DNA of 64,000 nt, taken from assembly GCA_965199665.1 (NCBI GenBank), contig OZ241208.1:1798001-1862000 (forward strand). Reading direction: 5' to 3'. Under the pieces are notes generated by a model that made no database searches, was not told where the DNA came from, and saw only the letters and a list, made by a program, of their open reading frames with translations. Shown here one piece after another: positions 54,324 to 64,000 of the stretch. The number at the start of each line of letters is the position of its first letter. Position 1 is the first letter of the stretch. Made by a program: the position numbers and the translations under genes. The stretch comes from JAVVHH01 sp965199665. Its GTDB lineage: Bacteria > Pseudomonadota > Alphaproteobacteria > Acetobacterales > Acetobacteraceae.

Positions 54324-54351
54324 AACATAATGTCCACCAGCCTGGGTCCAA
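54324..54351 (-). promoter_or_regulatory. Possible promoter of the cold-shock-domain gene
   Basis: On the minus strand TTGGAC (54351-54346) and TATGTT (54329-54324) are 16 bp apart, about 31 bases before the ATG at 54292. The leader of about 25 bases shows no strong Shine-Dalgarno, so translational control is possible. Spacing-based inference only. Confidence 0.4.
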
Positions 54352-54407
54352 GCCATCAGGAGGCGACATGGGGGTAACTTAACTGCTTTTCTCAACCACT
54401 GCCAAGC

Positions 54408-55160
54408 TCAACGCGCGGCAAAACAGCGCGCCCGGGCGCGTGCGGGCATGAAGTCTCCGAGAACGCCTGCCACTTGGCAAGCATCCATCCGCTTGCGGTG
54501 CAGCGCCGGTTGCCGCCGAGTGTTGATCCGCAACACGCCGCCGCCGGCCAGCGGGATGCGCAGCGTGCCCTGCTGGATGGCGCGCACATAAAGCGGCAGG
54601 GCCAGGCCCACCGGCGGCGGCCTCCCCTGCGCGATGGCGGACACACGCTCGCGATAGTCGGCCGCCAGCGCCGGCGTCCGGGAATGGTAATGGCCAACCG
54701 CATCGAACCAGTTGCCGCCGGCATCGCCGTGGAGCTGGACGAGGAAGCGGCCGGCATAGTCGGCATTGGACGCCGGGTCGAACGCCTGCTCGATGCTGGC
54801 AAAGGCGCCGGGATGGGATTGCAGGTTGATCTGCATGCAGCCGATGTCGATCTGGCCGACGCCGCGGGCCTGCGCGGCCCGGACCCAGGCGACCGCCTCG
54901 TCCTTGCCGTTGAAGTAATAAGCGCCGCCATCGGCGTTCACCGCCCACGGCCAGGGCTGCAGCCCCGACAGCGGCGGGATGGGCCGCCCGCTCTCCGCCT
55001 TGGCGATCGCCCGCAACAGGCCCGGCGGCGTGCCGTAGCGCAGCTCCGCCGCCTCGATCCCCGCCGTGCACAACGCACTCTGCTCGCCCGCCCCTGCCTG
55101 CGCGCGCGCCGCGCCGGGCGCTGCGCACAGCAGCGCGAGAACGAGCGCCGCCCACCGCAT
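54408..55160 (-). CDS. Lytic transglycosylase (SLT family), secreted
   Basis: The 250-residue protein has a signal peptide (MRWAALVLALLCAAPGAARA). Its SLT-type catalytic domain has LLRAIAKAESG with the catalytic Glu and GVGQIDIGCMQINLQSHPGAF, then YAGRFLVQLH. It cleaves peptidoglycan glycan strands to 1,6-anhydroMurNAc in the periplasm. Similar short proteins are linked to envelope assembly or secretion systems, but none is present here. The ATG follows the stop of the D-amino-acid transaminase by one base, so they are cotranscribed, a plausible pairing for cell-wall metabolism. Confidence 0.88.
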   Translation of the reverse strand: MRWAALVLALLCAAPGAARAQAGAGEQSALCTAGIEAAELRYGTPPGLLRAIAKAESGRPIPPLSGLQPWPWAVNADGGAYYFNGKDEAVAWVRAAQARGVGQIDIGCMQINLQSHPGAFASIEQAFDPASNADYAGRFLVQLHGDAGGNWFDAVGHYHSRTPALAADYRERVSAIAQGRPPPVGLALPLYVRAIQQGTLRIPLAGGGVLRINTRRQPALHRKRMDACQVAGVLGDFMPARARARCFAAR

Positions 55161-55161
55161 G

Positions 55162-56031
55162 CTACGCCGCGTTGGCGAGGCTCCCCTGCGCGTGGCGGGC
55201 GAAGATGGTGAACAGCTTGCGGGTCACCGGGCCCGGCGCCCCGTCGCCCACGGCCGCCCCGTCCAGCGCCACGATCGGCCGCACGAAGCTGGTCGCGCTG
55301 GTCATGAACACTTCCGATGCCGCCCGCAGCTCCGCCTCGCTGAACGCACGCTCCTCGAAGGCGATACCTTCGTCGGCCAGCAGGCTGACCAGCGCCGCGC
55401 GGGTGCAGCCCGGTAGGATCGCATGCCCGAGCGGGCGGGTGCGCAACACGCCGTCGGCATCCACGATCCAGGCGCTGGTGGATGATCCCTCGGTGACCAG
55501 CCCGTCCGCATCGATCAGCAGCGCCTCTGCCGCTCCCCGCTCCCGCGCCGCCTGCTTGGCCAGCACGTTGGGCAGCAGCGCGACCGACTTGATGTCGCAC
55601 CGTTCCCATCGCTGGTCGGGATGGGTGACGGCGGTGACCGCCCATTTGTCGACGTCGCGCGGATACGGCGCCGTCCGCCGCACCGTTACCACCACCGCGG
55701 GCGGTGTGGAGGCCGACGGGAAGGCATGGTCGCGCCGTGCCACGCCGCGGGTGATCTGCATGTAGAGCAGCCCCTCCGTGATCCGGTTCTGCCGCAACAC
55801 CTCGCGCATCACATGGAGCAGCGCGGGCCGGCTCATCGGCGGCGCGATGCGGATTTCGCGCAGCGAGCGCTCGAGCCGGTCCATGTGCAGCCCGGCATCC
55901 ACCAGCCGGCCGCCCAGCACGTAGACCACCTCGTAGATCCCGTCCGCGAACTGGTAGCCGCGATCCTCCACGTTCACGCTGGCCTCGCGCTGCGGGACAT
56001 AGGCGCCGTTGACGTAGGCGATGCGGCTCAT
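55162..56031 (-). CDS. D-amino-acid transaminase (PLP class IV)
   Basis: This 289-residue fold-IV aminotransferase has EDRGYQFADGIYEVVYVLGG, the catalytic Lys148 in CDIKSVALLPNVLAKQAA, the EGSSTSAWIVD phosphate region and GHAILPGCTRAAL. It should interconvert D-alanine and D-glutamate, supplying cell-wall precursors. The DRGYQFADG opening separates it from branched-chain enzymes. It follows ntrX by 10 bp in the order seen in Rhodospirillales (ntrYX then transaminase), though hfq and hflX, which often come next, are absent. A coupled lytic transglycosylase follows. Confidence 0.9.
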   Translation of the reverse strand: MSRIAYVNGAYVPQREASVNVEDRGYQFADGIYEVVYVLGGRLVDAGLHMDRLERSLREIRIAPPMSRPALLHVMREVLRQNRITEGLLYMQITRGVARRDHAFPSASTPPAVVVTVRRTAPYPRDVDKWAVTAVTHPDQRWERCDIKSVALLPNVLAKQAARERGAAEALLIDADGLVTEGSSTSAWIVDADGVLRTRPLGHAILPGCTRAALVSLLADEGIAFEERAFSEAELRAASEVFMTSATSFVRPIVALDGAAVGDGAPGPVTRKLFTIFARHAQGSLANAA

Positions 56032-56041
56032 CGAAAAATCC

Positions 56042-57439
56042 TTACTGGGCGGCCCGATCGTCGGAATTGACGCCGAGCTGCTTGAGCTTGCGGTGCAGCG
56101 CGCTGCGTTCCATGCCGACGAACCCGGCAGTGCGGCTGATGTTGCCGCCGAAGCGCAGCAACTGCGCCTGCAGATACTGCGTCTCGAACATGTCGCGCGC
56201 CTCGCGCAACGGCAAGGACATCAGGTCGGCCGACGGGTCGAAATTGAGCAAGGACGGCGCGCCCTGGCTGATCTCGGCCGGCAGCATCTCGGCGCGGATC
56301 GGATCGCCGGGCCCGCCGGGCGCCATGATCAGAAGCCAGTCCATCAGGTTGCGCAACTGGCGCACGTTTCCGGGCCAGTCATAGGCCTGCAGCGCGGTCA
56401 GCGCGTCCGTCGATAGATCGCGGCTCGGGATGCCGGAGTTCTCCGCCGAGCGCTCGATGAAATGTCGCGCCAGCTCCGGCACGTCTTCGCGCCGTTCCTT
56501 CAGGCTGGGCATCCGCACCGGCACCACGGCCAGCCGGTAATACAGGTCCTCGCGGAAGCGCCCATTGGCGATCTCGGCCTGCAGGTCGCGGTTGGAGGTG
56601 GCCAGCACCCGGACGTCGACCTTGACCCGGGTCGCGCCGCCGAGCCGCTCGAACGTCTGGTCCTGCAGCGCGCGGACGATCTTGCCCTGCGTCTCGATCG
56701 GCATGTCCGACACTTCGTCGAGCAGGAGCGTACCGCCATGGGCGCGCTCCAGCACACCGGCGCGGCGCGGCGCGGCGGAGGCATCCGCCCCGGCCTCGAC
56801 GCCGAACAGCTCCTCTTCGAAGCGCGCCGGGTTGAGCGTGGCGCAGTTGAGCACTACGAACGGCCCGTCCGCCCGGCGCGAGCGCTCGTGCACCATGCGC
56901 GCGGCGACCTCCTTGCCGCAGCCCGCGGGCCCGCTGATCAGCACGCGCGACCCGGTCGGCGCCACCCGATCCACCGCCGCGCGCAGTTGCGAGATGGCGC
57001 TGCTCTGCCCCGTGAGCTCGCTTTCCGCCCCCGCCCGCAGCCGCAGCTCGGCATTCTCGCGCGACAACCGCGCCGCCTCCAGCGCCCGCCGCACGATCAG
57101 CAACAGTCGGTCCGACTTGAAAGGCTTCTCGATGAAGTCGTAGGCGCCGTGCTGGATCGCGGTCACCGCCGTCTCGATCGTGCCATGCCCGGAGATCATC
57201 ACTACCGGAACGTGCGGCTCCTCGGTGTGCAGCACCTTCAGGATGCCGAGCCCGTCGAGCCGCGACCCCTGCAACCACACGTCCAGGATAACCAGCGAGG
57301 GGCGGCGGTGCCGGAATGCCGCGATCGCCGCGTCGGAATCGCCGGCTTGCCGGATCGCGTACCCCTCGTCGTCGAGCACACCGCCGATCAGCGTGCGGAT
57401 GTCGGGCTCGTCATCGACGATTAGAATTTCCTGCGCCAT
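56042..57439 (-). CDS. ntrX: NtrX nitrogen-regulation response regulator
   Basis: The 465-residue regulator has a receiver domain with phospho-acceptor Asp53 in LVILDVWLQGSRLDG, an AAA+ domain and a C-terminal Fis-type helix-turn-helix (LLRFGGNISRTAGFVGMERS). The AAA+ Walker A reads GPAGCGKEVAARMVH and Walker B GGTLLLDEVSDMP. The sigma54-contacting GAFTGA loop is absent (GVEAGADASAAP), as known for NtrX, so it need not use sigma54. With NtrY it forms a two-component system linked to nitrogen, redox and envelope control. The ATG at 57439 lies 11 bp after ntrY. Confidence 0.94.
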   Translation of the reverse strand: MAQEILIVDDEPDIRTLIGGVLDDEGYAIRQAGDSDAAIAAFRHRRPSLVILDVWLQGSRLDGLGILKVLHTEEPHVPVVMISGHGTIETAVTAIQHGAYDFIEKPFKSDRLLLIVRRALEAARLSRENAELRLRAGAESELTGQSSAISQLRAAVDRVAPTGSRVLISGPAGCGKEVAARMVHERSRRADGPFVVLNCATLNPARFEEELFGVEAGADASAAPRRAGVLERAHGGTLLLDEVSDMPIETQGKIVRALQDQTFERLGGATRVKVDVRVLATSNRDLQAEIANGRFREDLYYRLAVVPVRMPSLKERREDVPELARHFIERSAENSGIPSRDLSTDALTALQAYDWPGNVRQLRNLMDWLLIMAPGGPGDPIRAEMLPAEISQGAPSLLNFDPSADLMSLPLREARDMFETQYLQAQLLRFGGNISRTAGFVGMERSALHRKLKQLGVNSDDRAAQ

Positions 57440-57450
57440 CGGCCCGGTCT

Positions 57451-59691
57451 CTAAGCCGGAACGGGATGCGGCACAATCAGCGGCAGCGCGAGCGTGGCGA
57501 CCGCCCCGTCCTGCCCCGGCCGATCGTCGAGCTCCACGCGGCCACCGTGATCCTCCATGATCTTCTTGACGATCGCCAAGCCGAGCCCGGTCCCCTTCGG
57601 TTTGTGGGTCACGTAAGGCTCCGTCAGCCGCGCCCGGTCGCCTTCCGGCAAGCCGATGCCGTCGTCGCGCACCTCGATCAATACGGTGGCATCCACCACC
57701 CGGACTACCACCTCGATGCGCCCGATCTTGCCGCCATCCGCCGGCCGGCCGCGCGCTGCCACCGAGTCGGCCGCGTTCTGCAGCAGGTTGGTCAATGCCT
57801 GGCCCAACAGCCGTCGGTCGCACGAGCCGATCGGCCCCTTCTCCGGAATCTCCGTCACCCAATCGATCTCCGGCCGCGCGCTCCGCTGCAGCACCAGCGC
57901 TTCCCGCGCTACCCGGCCCACATCGTCCGGCTTGAGCACTGGCTGCGGCATCCGCGCAAAGGCGGAGAACTCGTCCACCATGCGCCCGATATCGCCCACG
58001 TGCCGCACGATGGTGTCGGCGCATTGCACGAACGTCTCCGGGTCCGACTGGATCTCCTTGGTGAAACGCCGCTTCAGCCGCTCCGCGCTGAGCTGGATCG
58101 GGGTCAGCGGGTTCTTGATCTCGTGCGCGATCCGCCGCGCCACATCCGCCCAGGCCGCCTTGCGCTGCGCCGATTGCAGCTCGGTGATGTCGTCGAACGT
58201 CACCACGTAGCCATCCGGCCGGCCGCCGCGCAGGTCGGTGCCGACGCGGACCAGCAGGGTGCGGCGGCGCGAGGCCGGGCCGATCTCGACCTCGGCCGTG
58301 TGCGCCCGTTCCGGCTGCGCGGCCACCTTGGCCAGCAGCTCGGCGAATTGCGGCACCGTCTCGCTCAACGGCACGCCCAGCGCGCTGATCAGGTCGATGC
58401 CCAGCAACTCGCTCGCCGCCCGGTTGGGCAGCTCCACCCGGCCTTGCACGTCCAGCCCGATCACTCCCGCCGACACGCCCGCCAGCACCGTTTCGGTGAA
58501 CCGCCGGCGCTCGTCGATCTGGCTGTAGGCGTCCATCAGCTCGCCGCGCTGCGAGCCCAGCTGGCCGGTCATGCGGTTGAACGCCCGGCTCAGCCCGGCC
58601 ACCTCGTCGTCGCTCGCCGTCTCCGGCACCCGCACCGTCAGATCGCCGCCGCGGACCCGCTCGGCCGCGCGGATCAGTCCGCCGATGGGCCGCGCGATCT
58701 GGTTGGCCAGCACCAGCCCGATCAGCACGGCCGCCATCAGCACCAGCAGCGCCACCAGCGCGAAGATCATCACGAAGGTGAGCTGCAGCTTGACCCGGTT
58801 GTCGTCCAGCTGATTGTACTCGGCCACCGAATGCTCGGTGCGCACCATGTGGTTCAGGATTTCCTGATCCACCGGCCGCACGATCAGCAGCATCAGCGGC
58901 GGCGTCGAGCTGAGCTGCACCACCGCGCGCACCCGGTTGTCCTCCGGCGAGCCCAGCACGGCCACCTCGCCCGAGCGCGCCTGCTCGATTGCCGATTGCG
59001 GCGGCAGCTCGACGCCGAGACCCTCCATCGCGCCGGTCCCGGCCACCACCTGCCCGGTGACCGGCTCGAAGATGAGCGACTCCGTCAGCCCGCGCAGCAT
59101 CGTCTGCGTCTGCAGCACCTGCGCGAACACGTAGGGGTTGCCGATCAGCATGGAGCCGGCCCGGTTGAGGTCGTTGGCCATGCCGAGCGCTTCGCTGCGG
59201 ATGTTGTTGCGATGCTCCTCCAGGTAGCCGCGGCTGGCCTCGAGCCCTTCGTTGAGCGCGGTGCGGACCCGGTCGTTGAACCAGGCCTGGATGCCCAAGC
59301 TGAAGAAGGCGGTCGCGAACAAGGCCACCAGGATCGTCGGCGTCACCGCCACCACGCTGAACAGCAGCACCAACCGCACGTGCAGCCGTGACCCGGCCGA
59401 GCCCCGCCGCCGCTCGACCCACACCCGCGTCACGCGCCCGGCCAGCACCGCCACCAGCAGCAGCATCACCACGAGGTTGGCCAGGACGATCGCCAGCAGC
59501 CGGTTGGGCGATAATTGCAGCCGCGCCAGGAAAATGAAGGTCGCGATCCCGAGCGCCAGCGCCACGGAGGCCAATACGAGCGTGACCACCTTGCCGAGCA
59601 GGATGTCGGCGAGGCGACGCCGGGTCCGCGTCGGTCGATCGGCTTGCAGTTCGGGGGGCCGCAGGTCTTCCCGCTTCGGGTCGGCGTTCAT
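57451..59691 (-). CDS. ntrY: NtrY sensor histidine kinase
   Basis: The 746-residue kinase has N-terminal membrane helices at about 35-55, 64-85 and 105-133, a periplasmic loop to about 300, a fourth helix near 303-330 and HAMP (330-385). A PAS domain with ETVLAGVSAGVIGLDVQGRV follows (about 395-510). His523 lies in RRIAHEIKNPLTPIQLSAERL. The ATPase has NLLQNAADSVAA, RDDGIGLPEG and GTGLGLAIVKKIMEDHGG. It phosphorylates NtrX. It sits between ntrC and ntrX in the standard order. Confidence 0.94.
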   Translation of the reverse strand: MNADPKREDLRPPELQADRPTRTRRRLADILLGKVVTLVLASVALALGIATFIFLARLQLSPNRLLAIVLANLVVMLLLVAVLAGRVTRVWVERRRGSAGSRLHVRLVLLFSVVAVTPTILVALFATAFFSLGIQAWFNDRVRTALNEGLEASRGYLEEHRNNIRSEALGMANDLNRAGSMLIGNPYVFAQVLQTQTMLRGLTESLIFEPVTGQVVAGTGAMEGLGVELPPQSAIEQARSGEVAVLGSPEDNRVRAVVQLSSTPPLMLLIVRPVDQEILNHMVRTEHSVAEYNQLDDNRVKLQLTFVMIFALVALLVLMAAVLIGLVLANQIARPIGGLIRAAERVRGGDLTVRVPETASDDEVAGLSRAFNRMTGQLGSQRGELMDAYSQIDERRRFTETVLAGVSAGVIGLDVQGRVELPNRAASELLGIDLISALGVPLSETVPQFAELLAKVAAQPERAHTAEVEIGPASRRRTLLVRVGTDLRGGRPDGYVVTFDDITELQSAQRKAAWADVARRIAHEIKNPLTPIQLSAERLKRRFTKEIQSDPETFVQCADTIVRHVGDIGRMVDEFSAFARMPQPVLKPDDVGRVAREALVLQRSARPEIDWVTEIPEKGPIGSCDRRLLGQALTNLLQNAADSVAARGRPADGGKIGRIEVVVRVVDATVLIEVRDDGIGLPEGDRARLTEPYVTHKPKGTGLGLAIVKKIMEDHGGRVELDDRPGQDGAVATLALPLIVPHPVPA

Positions 59692-59695
59692 CGGG

Positions 59696-61147
<1,452 letters not shown>

Positions 61148-61160
61148 GGGTGAACTCTCA

Positions 61161-62312
61161 TCAACCGTCGCCATCCGCTTCGGACATGACCGGCAGGCAC
61201 AAGCGGAAATCGGTGCGGCCCGGCCGGCTATCGACCTCGATCAGCCCGCCATGGTCGCCCACGATCTTGGCCACCAGGGCGAGTCCCAGCCCGCTGCCGC
61301 TTGGCTTGCTGGTGACGAAGGCCTCGAACAAATGCGGGCGGATGTCGTCGGCGATGCCCGGTCCGTTGTCGCGCACGGTGACCACCAGCGGCAGGTGGAT
61401 ACGCTGCGTGCTGCCGGCCACGGCCAGGCGCATGCCGTGCTGGTAGGCGGTGGACAGGTTGATCTCGGCGCGGTCGCCGTTGGCCGGGTCGCTGCCGATG
61501 GCCTCGGCGGCATTCTTGACCAAATTGAACAGCACCTGCACCAGCTGGTCGCGGTTGCCCCAGACCGGCGGCAGCGAGGGGTCGTAGCTTTCCGCGATCC
61601 GGATGTCCGCGGCGACCCCGCTCTTGGCCAACCGGCGGACATGCTCCAGCACGCGGTGGATGTTGACCGGGCGGCGGTCCACCGGCTTTTCGCCGAATAC
61701 CTCCATCCGGTCGACCAGATCGCGGATGCGGTCCGCCTCGTCGCGGATCAGGTCGGTCAGCTCGCGGTCGGCCTCGACCACGTTGGGCTCCAGCAGTTGG
61801 GCGGCGCCGCGGATGCCGGAAAGCGGGTTCTTGACCTCGTGCGCCAGGATCGCGGCCATGCCGCTGACGCTGCGGGCGGCGCCGCGATAGGCGATCTGCC
61901 GGTCCAGCGCGCGCGCCGCGGACGCGTCCTGCAAGGTGAGCAACACGCAACCGGGCTCTTCCGGCAGCCCGGTCACGTGCACGCTGATGTGCCGCTTCTG
62001 CAGCCGCGGGCTTTCCAGGTTGAGGTCGTGGTCGGAGATGGTCGTCTCCGTCCCGCGCGCCTGCGCCACGATGCGGAACAATGGATTGTCTGGCGGCAGC
62101 AGGGCCGACAGGTCGAGCTGCCCGAGTTGCAGCATCGACAGGCCGAAGAACTGCTCGGCCGCCTGATTGGCGTAACGAAAGCCGTCGGTGGCATCGAGCA
62201 GCACGACCGGCACCGGCAGCGCGCTGAGCATGGCGGGCGCATCGACCGGCGGCGCGCGCCGGGTCAACCGCTCGACCAGCGCGGTCCGGCCCCGCGCGAC
62301 CACGCCCTTCAT
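61161..62312 (-). CDS. ntrB: NtrB nitrogen-regulation sensor kinase
   Basis: The 383-residue soluble kinase has an N-terminal PAS domain (about 25-135, with LDATDGFRYANQAAEQFFG), phospho-acceptor His158 in ILAHEVKNPLSGIRGAAQLLE and an ATPase domain with FNLVKNAAEAI, VRDNGPGIADDIR and GSGLGLALVAKIVGDHGG. It is normally controlled by PII proteins. The ATG overlaps the dusB stop (ATGA), so it is coupled to dusB. Confidence 0.95.
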   Translation of the reverse strand: MKGVVARGRTALVERLTRRAPPVDAPAMLSALPVPVVLLDATDGFRYANQAAEQFFGLSMLQLGQLDLSALLPPDNPLFRIVAQARGTETTISDHDLNLESPRLQKRHISVHVTGLPEEPGCVLLTLQDASAARALDRQIAYRGAARSVSGMAAILAHEVKNPLSGIRGAAQLLEPNVVEADRELTDLIRDEADRIRDLVDRMEVFGEKPVDRRPVNIHRVLEHVRRLAKSGVAADIRIAESYDPSLPPVWGNRDQLVQVLFNLVKNAAEAIGSDPANGDRAEINLSTAYQHGMRLAVAGSTQRIHLPLVVTVRDNGPGIADDIRPHLFEAFVTSKPSGSGLGLALVAKIVGDHGGLIEVDSRPGRTDFRLCLPVMSEADGDG

Positions 62313-63391
62313 GCGGCCAACGCTTCGGCGCCCGACGCCTGGGCCGAGTTTTCGGCGCGCTCGATCAACGGATCGTAGAAACGGTGAATCAACGCTTCCA
62401 CCGCGTCCGCATCCGGGCAGCGATTGACCGCGGCGCGGAACTCGGAGGACCCCCACAGCCCGGCCGAGTACCACGACACGTGCTTGCGGGCGACACGGGT
62501 GCCGGCCTCGCGGCCGCAATGGACGAGCATCGCCTCGTAATGGTTGAGCAAGATGGCCTTCTGCTCGCGCAGGCTGGGGTCGGCGACCCGGCGCCCGGTG
62601 GCCAGGAACTCGGCGGCCTGCGCAGGGAACCAGGGCCGGCCGTAGCAGCCGCGGCCGATCATCACGCCGCGCGCGCCCGATTGCCGCATCGCCTCCGCCG
62701 CATCGTCCACCGTCAGCACGTCGCCGTTGACGATCACCGGGATCGACACGGCGGCGACCACGGAGGCGACGAACCGCCAATCGGCCGACCCGGTGTAGAA
62801 CTGCTGCCGTGTGCGCCCGTGCACCGTCACCAGCCGGATGCCGCAATCCTCCGCGACTCGGGCCAGGGACGGCGCGTTGAGGCTCGCGTGGTCCCAGCCC
62901 ATGCGCATCTTCAGCGTCACCGGAACGTCCACGGCGCGCACGGTCGCCTCCAGCAGGCGCGCGGCGGCCACTTCGTCGCGCATCAGCGCCGACCCTGCGC
63001 TCTGCCCCACCGCCACCTTCTTCACCGGACAGCCGAAATTGATGTCCACCAGATCGGCGCCATGGGCGACCGCGATGCGCGCCGCCTCGGCCATGGCCGC
63101 CGGGTCGCACCCGGCGAGCTGCACGGAGGCGGGCCCGCCGCAACCATCCACTTCCGCCATGCGCAATGTGGTGCGGTTCTCGCGCACCATCGCCCAGGAC
63201 GCGATCATCTCCGAGACGACCAGCCCGGCCCCGTGCTGCTTGGCGAGGCGGCGGAACGGCAGGTCCGTCACGCCCGACATCGGCGCCAGGATGACCGGCC
63301 GCTCGATCCGCACCGCGCGCGCGCCCTCTCCCAGCACGATCGGTGCGAAGCCCGGCGCCGCGTCCGCCTTTATACTTTCGAAGTTGCCCAT
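62309..63391 (-). CDS. dusB: tRNA-dihydrouridine synthase DusB (NifR3)
   Basis: The 360-residue FMN enzyme reduces uridines in tRNA D-loops. Motifs are ILAPMSGVTDLPFRRLA, VDINFGCPVKKVA (catalytic Cys), VTLKMRMGWD, VTVHGRTRQQFYTGSADW and GVMIGRGCYGRPW. NifR3 is its historical name because it precedes ntrB in Rhodobacter and relatives, as here. It heads the five-gene ntr operon. The promoter should lie in the 114 bp between it and divergent ispD. Confidence 0.95.
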   Translation of the reverse strand: MGNFESIKADAAPGFAPIVLGEGARAVRIERPVILAPMSGVTDLPFRRLAKQHGAGLVVSEMIASWAMVRENRTTLRMAEVDGCGGPASVQLAGCDPAAMAEAARIAVAHGADLVDINFGCPVKKVAVGQSAGSALMRDEVAAARLLEATVRAVDVPVTLKMRMGWDHASLNAPSLARVAEDCGIRLVTVHGRTRQQFYTGSADWRFVASVVAAVSIPVIVNGDVLTVDDAAEAMRQSGARGVMIGRGCYGRPWFPAQAAEFLATGRRVADPSLREQKAILLNHYEAMLVHCGREAGTRVARKHVSWYSAGLWGSSEFRAAVNRCPDADAVEALIHRFYDPLIERAENSAQASGAEALAA

Positions 63392-63505
63392 GATTTGGGC
63401 AAACTACGGGGTCTGCCTCCGCGGTGCAAACATTCTGCTGCCTTCATCACGCAGGCCGTGACGCGGGGTTGACGCGTGACCCGGCGGCCAGCATTGCATC
63501 CGCCC
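63392..63505. promoter_or_regulatory. Divergent promoter region of dusB-ntr and ispD
   Basis: A weak plus-strand candidate is TTGACG (63469-63474) and CATTGC (63492-63497), 17 bp apart, but it ends only eight bases before the ispD ATG. On the minus strand TTGCAC (about 63429-63424) lacks a clear -10 partner at proper spacing. Low confidence for both. Confidence 0.3.
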
Positions 63506-64000
63506 ATGCTGATTGCGGCGATCCTGGTGGCGGCCGGCTCCGGCCAACGGTTCGGAGCCGGCCGGCCCAAGCAATTCCACCACTGCGCCGGCAAGCCCGT
63601 GGTGCGCTGGGCCGCCGAGCGCCTGGCCACCGTGGCGACCCTGCTGCAGCCGGTCGGCGATGCCGACGCGCTGGGCGAGGCGCTGGCCGGCCTGCCGCAC
63701 CTGGCCGTCGTGCCGGGCGGCGGCACCCGGCAGGACAGCGTCCGCGCCGGGCTGGAGGCGCTGGCCCCGCTGGCCCCGGACGTCGTGCTCATCCACGACG
63801 CCGCCCGCCCGTTCCTGCCGGCCGACACCGTTCCTGCGCTGCTTGCGGCGCTGGAACGTCATCCGGGCGCGATCCCGGCCGTTCCGGTCGCCGACACGCT
63901 CAAGCGAGGCGCGGACGGCCTCGCCGGCGCGACCGTGCCGCGTGACGGGCTGTTTCGCGCCCAGACCCCGCAAGCCTTCCGGTTTCCGGTGATCCTGGAG
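63506..64000 (+). CDS. ispD: 2-C-methyl-D-erythritol 4-phosphate cytidylyltransferase IspD domain (3' cut; possibly IspDF fusion)
   Basis: The 165 visible codons start MLIAAILVAAGSGQRFGAGR, then PKQFHHCAGKPVVRWA, GGGTRQDSVRAGLEAL, VLIHDAARPFLPAD, PVADTLKRG and LFRAQTPQAFRF. These are IspD motifs in the correct order; the enzyme makes CDP-ME in the MEP isoprenoid route. In alphaproteobacteria IspD is usually fused to IspF, but the fusion point lies beyond the window end. It is divergent from dusB. Confidence 0.94.
   Translation, partial: MLIAAILVAAGSGQRFGAGRPKQFHHCAGKPVVRWAAERLATVATLLQPVGDADALGEALAGLPHLAVVPGGGTRQDSVRAGLEALAPLAPDVVLIHDAARPFLPADTVPALLAALERHPGAIPAVPVADTLKRGADGLAGATVPRDGLFRAQTPQAFRFPVILE

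Noticed and set aside
56042..57439. Missing GAFTGA motif in the AAA+ domain of ntrX as a sign of damage
   Set aside because: Loss of this motif is known for NtrX proteins generally; the remaining AAA+ and HTH motifs are intact.
56042..59422. Single 1126-codon frame covering ntrX and part of ntrY
   Set aside because: Only the last 465 residues resemble a protein; the upstream part is an out-of-frame reading of ntrY rich in Arg/Gly/Ala.

Overview
The window is a GC-rich (roughly 70% by eye), densely packed chromosomal segment of an alphaproteobacterium. The gene set points to Rhodospirillales, most likely Acetobacteraceae: a dusB-ntrB-ntrC-ntrY-ntrX operon followed by a D-amino-acid transaminase, a CcrM-type GANTC methyltransferase, a MucR/Ros regulator, MmcB, a DUF3297 protein and an SDHAF4-like protein. 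That placement is inferred from gene content; no rRNA gene is present. No prophage, integrase, transposase, CRISPR array or plasmid backbone was seen.

Layout. 0-8.3 kb: the rlmN 3' end, an SDHAF4-like gene, folD and yggT, tRNA-Ala(CGC), two tandem degenerate EAL proteins, a metallophosphatase, hldE (LPS heptose), mmcB and a protein with C-terminal helical repeats. 8.3-18.5 kb: an alpha/beta hydrolase coupled to diaminopropionate ammonia-lyase, a ClC channel with CBS domains, glgX, a MATE transporter, two tandem paralogous lipoproteins and an acyl-CoA synthetase. 18.5-31.5 kb is catabolic: fumarylacetoacetase, a vanadium-haloperoxidase-type enzyme, and a minus-strand fatty-acid block (HAD phosphatase, acyl-CoA dehydrogenase, acyl-CoA ligase, a broken DUF559 gene, FadB-like fusion). 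After it come a nitronate monooxygenase-like oxidoreductase, a CMD protein overlapping a lactonase-like metallo-beta-lactamase protein, a ClpP paralogue and a MaoC dehydratase.

31.5-48.2 kb is a polysaccharide island around tRNA-Ser(CGA). The minus-strand operon starts with a polyprenyl-phosphate sugar-1-phosphate transferase. It continues with a BY-kinase-like P-loop ATPase, a Wzz/GumC chain-length protein, a heparinase-like protein and a GT4 enzyme. The facing plus-strand operon is GT4, Wzx flippase and a GH10 xylanase-like glycosidase. Wzy/O-antigen ligase, GT2, GT87 and TPR-GT9 genes flank them. The components fit a Wzx/Wzy-type exopolysaccharide pathway, and the MucR regulator (a family known to control exopolysaccharide) lies directly beside it with its own sigma70-like promoter.

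48.5-64 kb is housekeeping: an OmpA-like lipoprotein, a class II aldolase, DUF3297, rnhB, ccrM, a small repeat lipoprotein, a CaiB/BaiF CoA-transferase, a double cold-shock-domain protein, a lytic transglycosylase, the D-amino-acid transaminase, the ntr operon led by dusB, and the 5' part of ispD (or ispDF) cut by the window end.

No wholly new system is evident. The items most worth follow-up are the P-loop ATPase lacking its Walker A lysine, the GH10 enzyme coupled to the flippase, the tandem lipoprotein pair, the degenerate EAL pair, the ClC channel with altered filter motifs, and the broken DUF559 gene.
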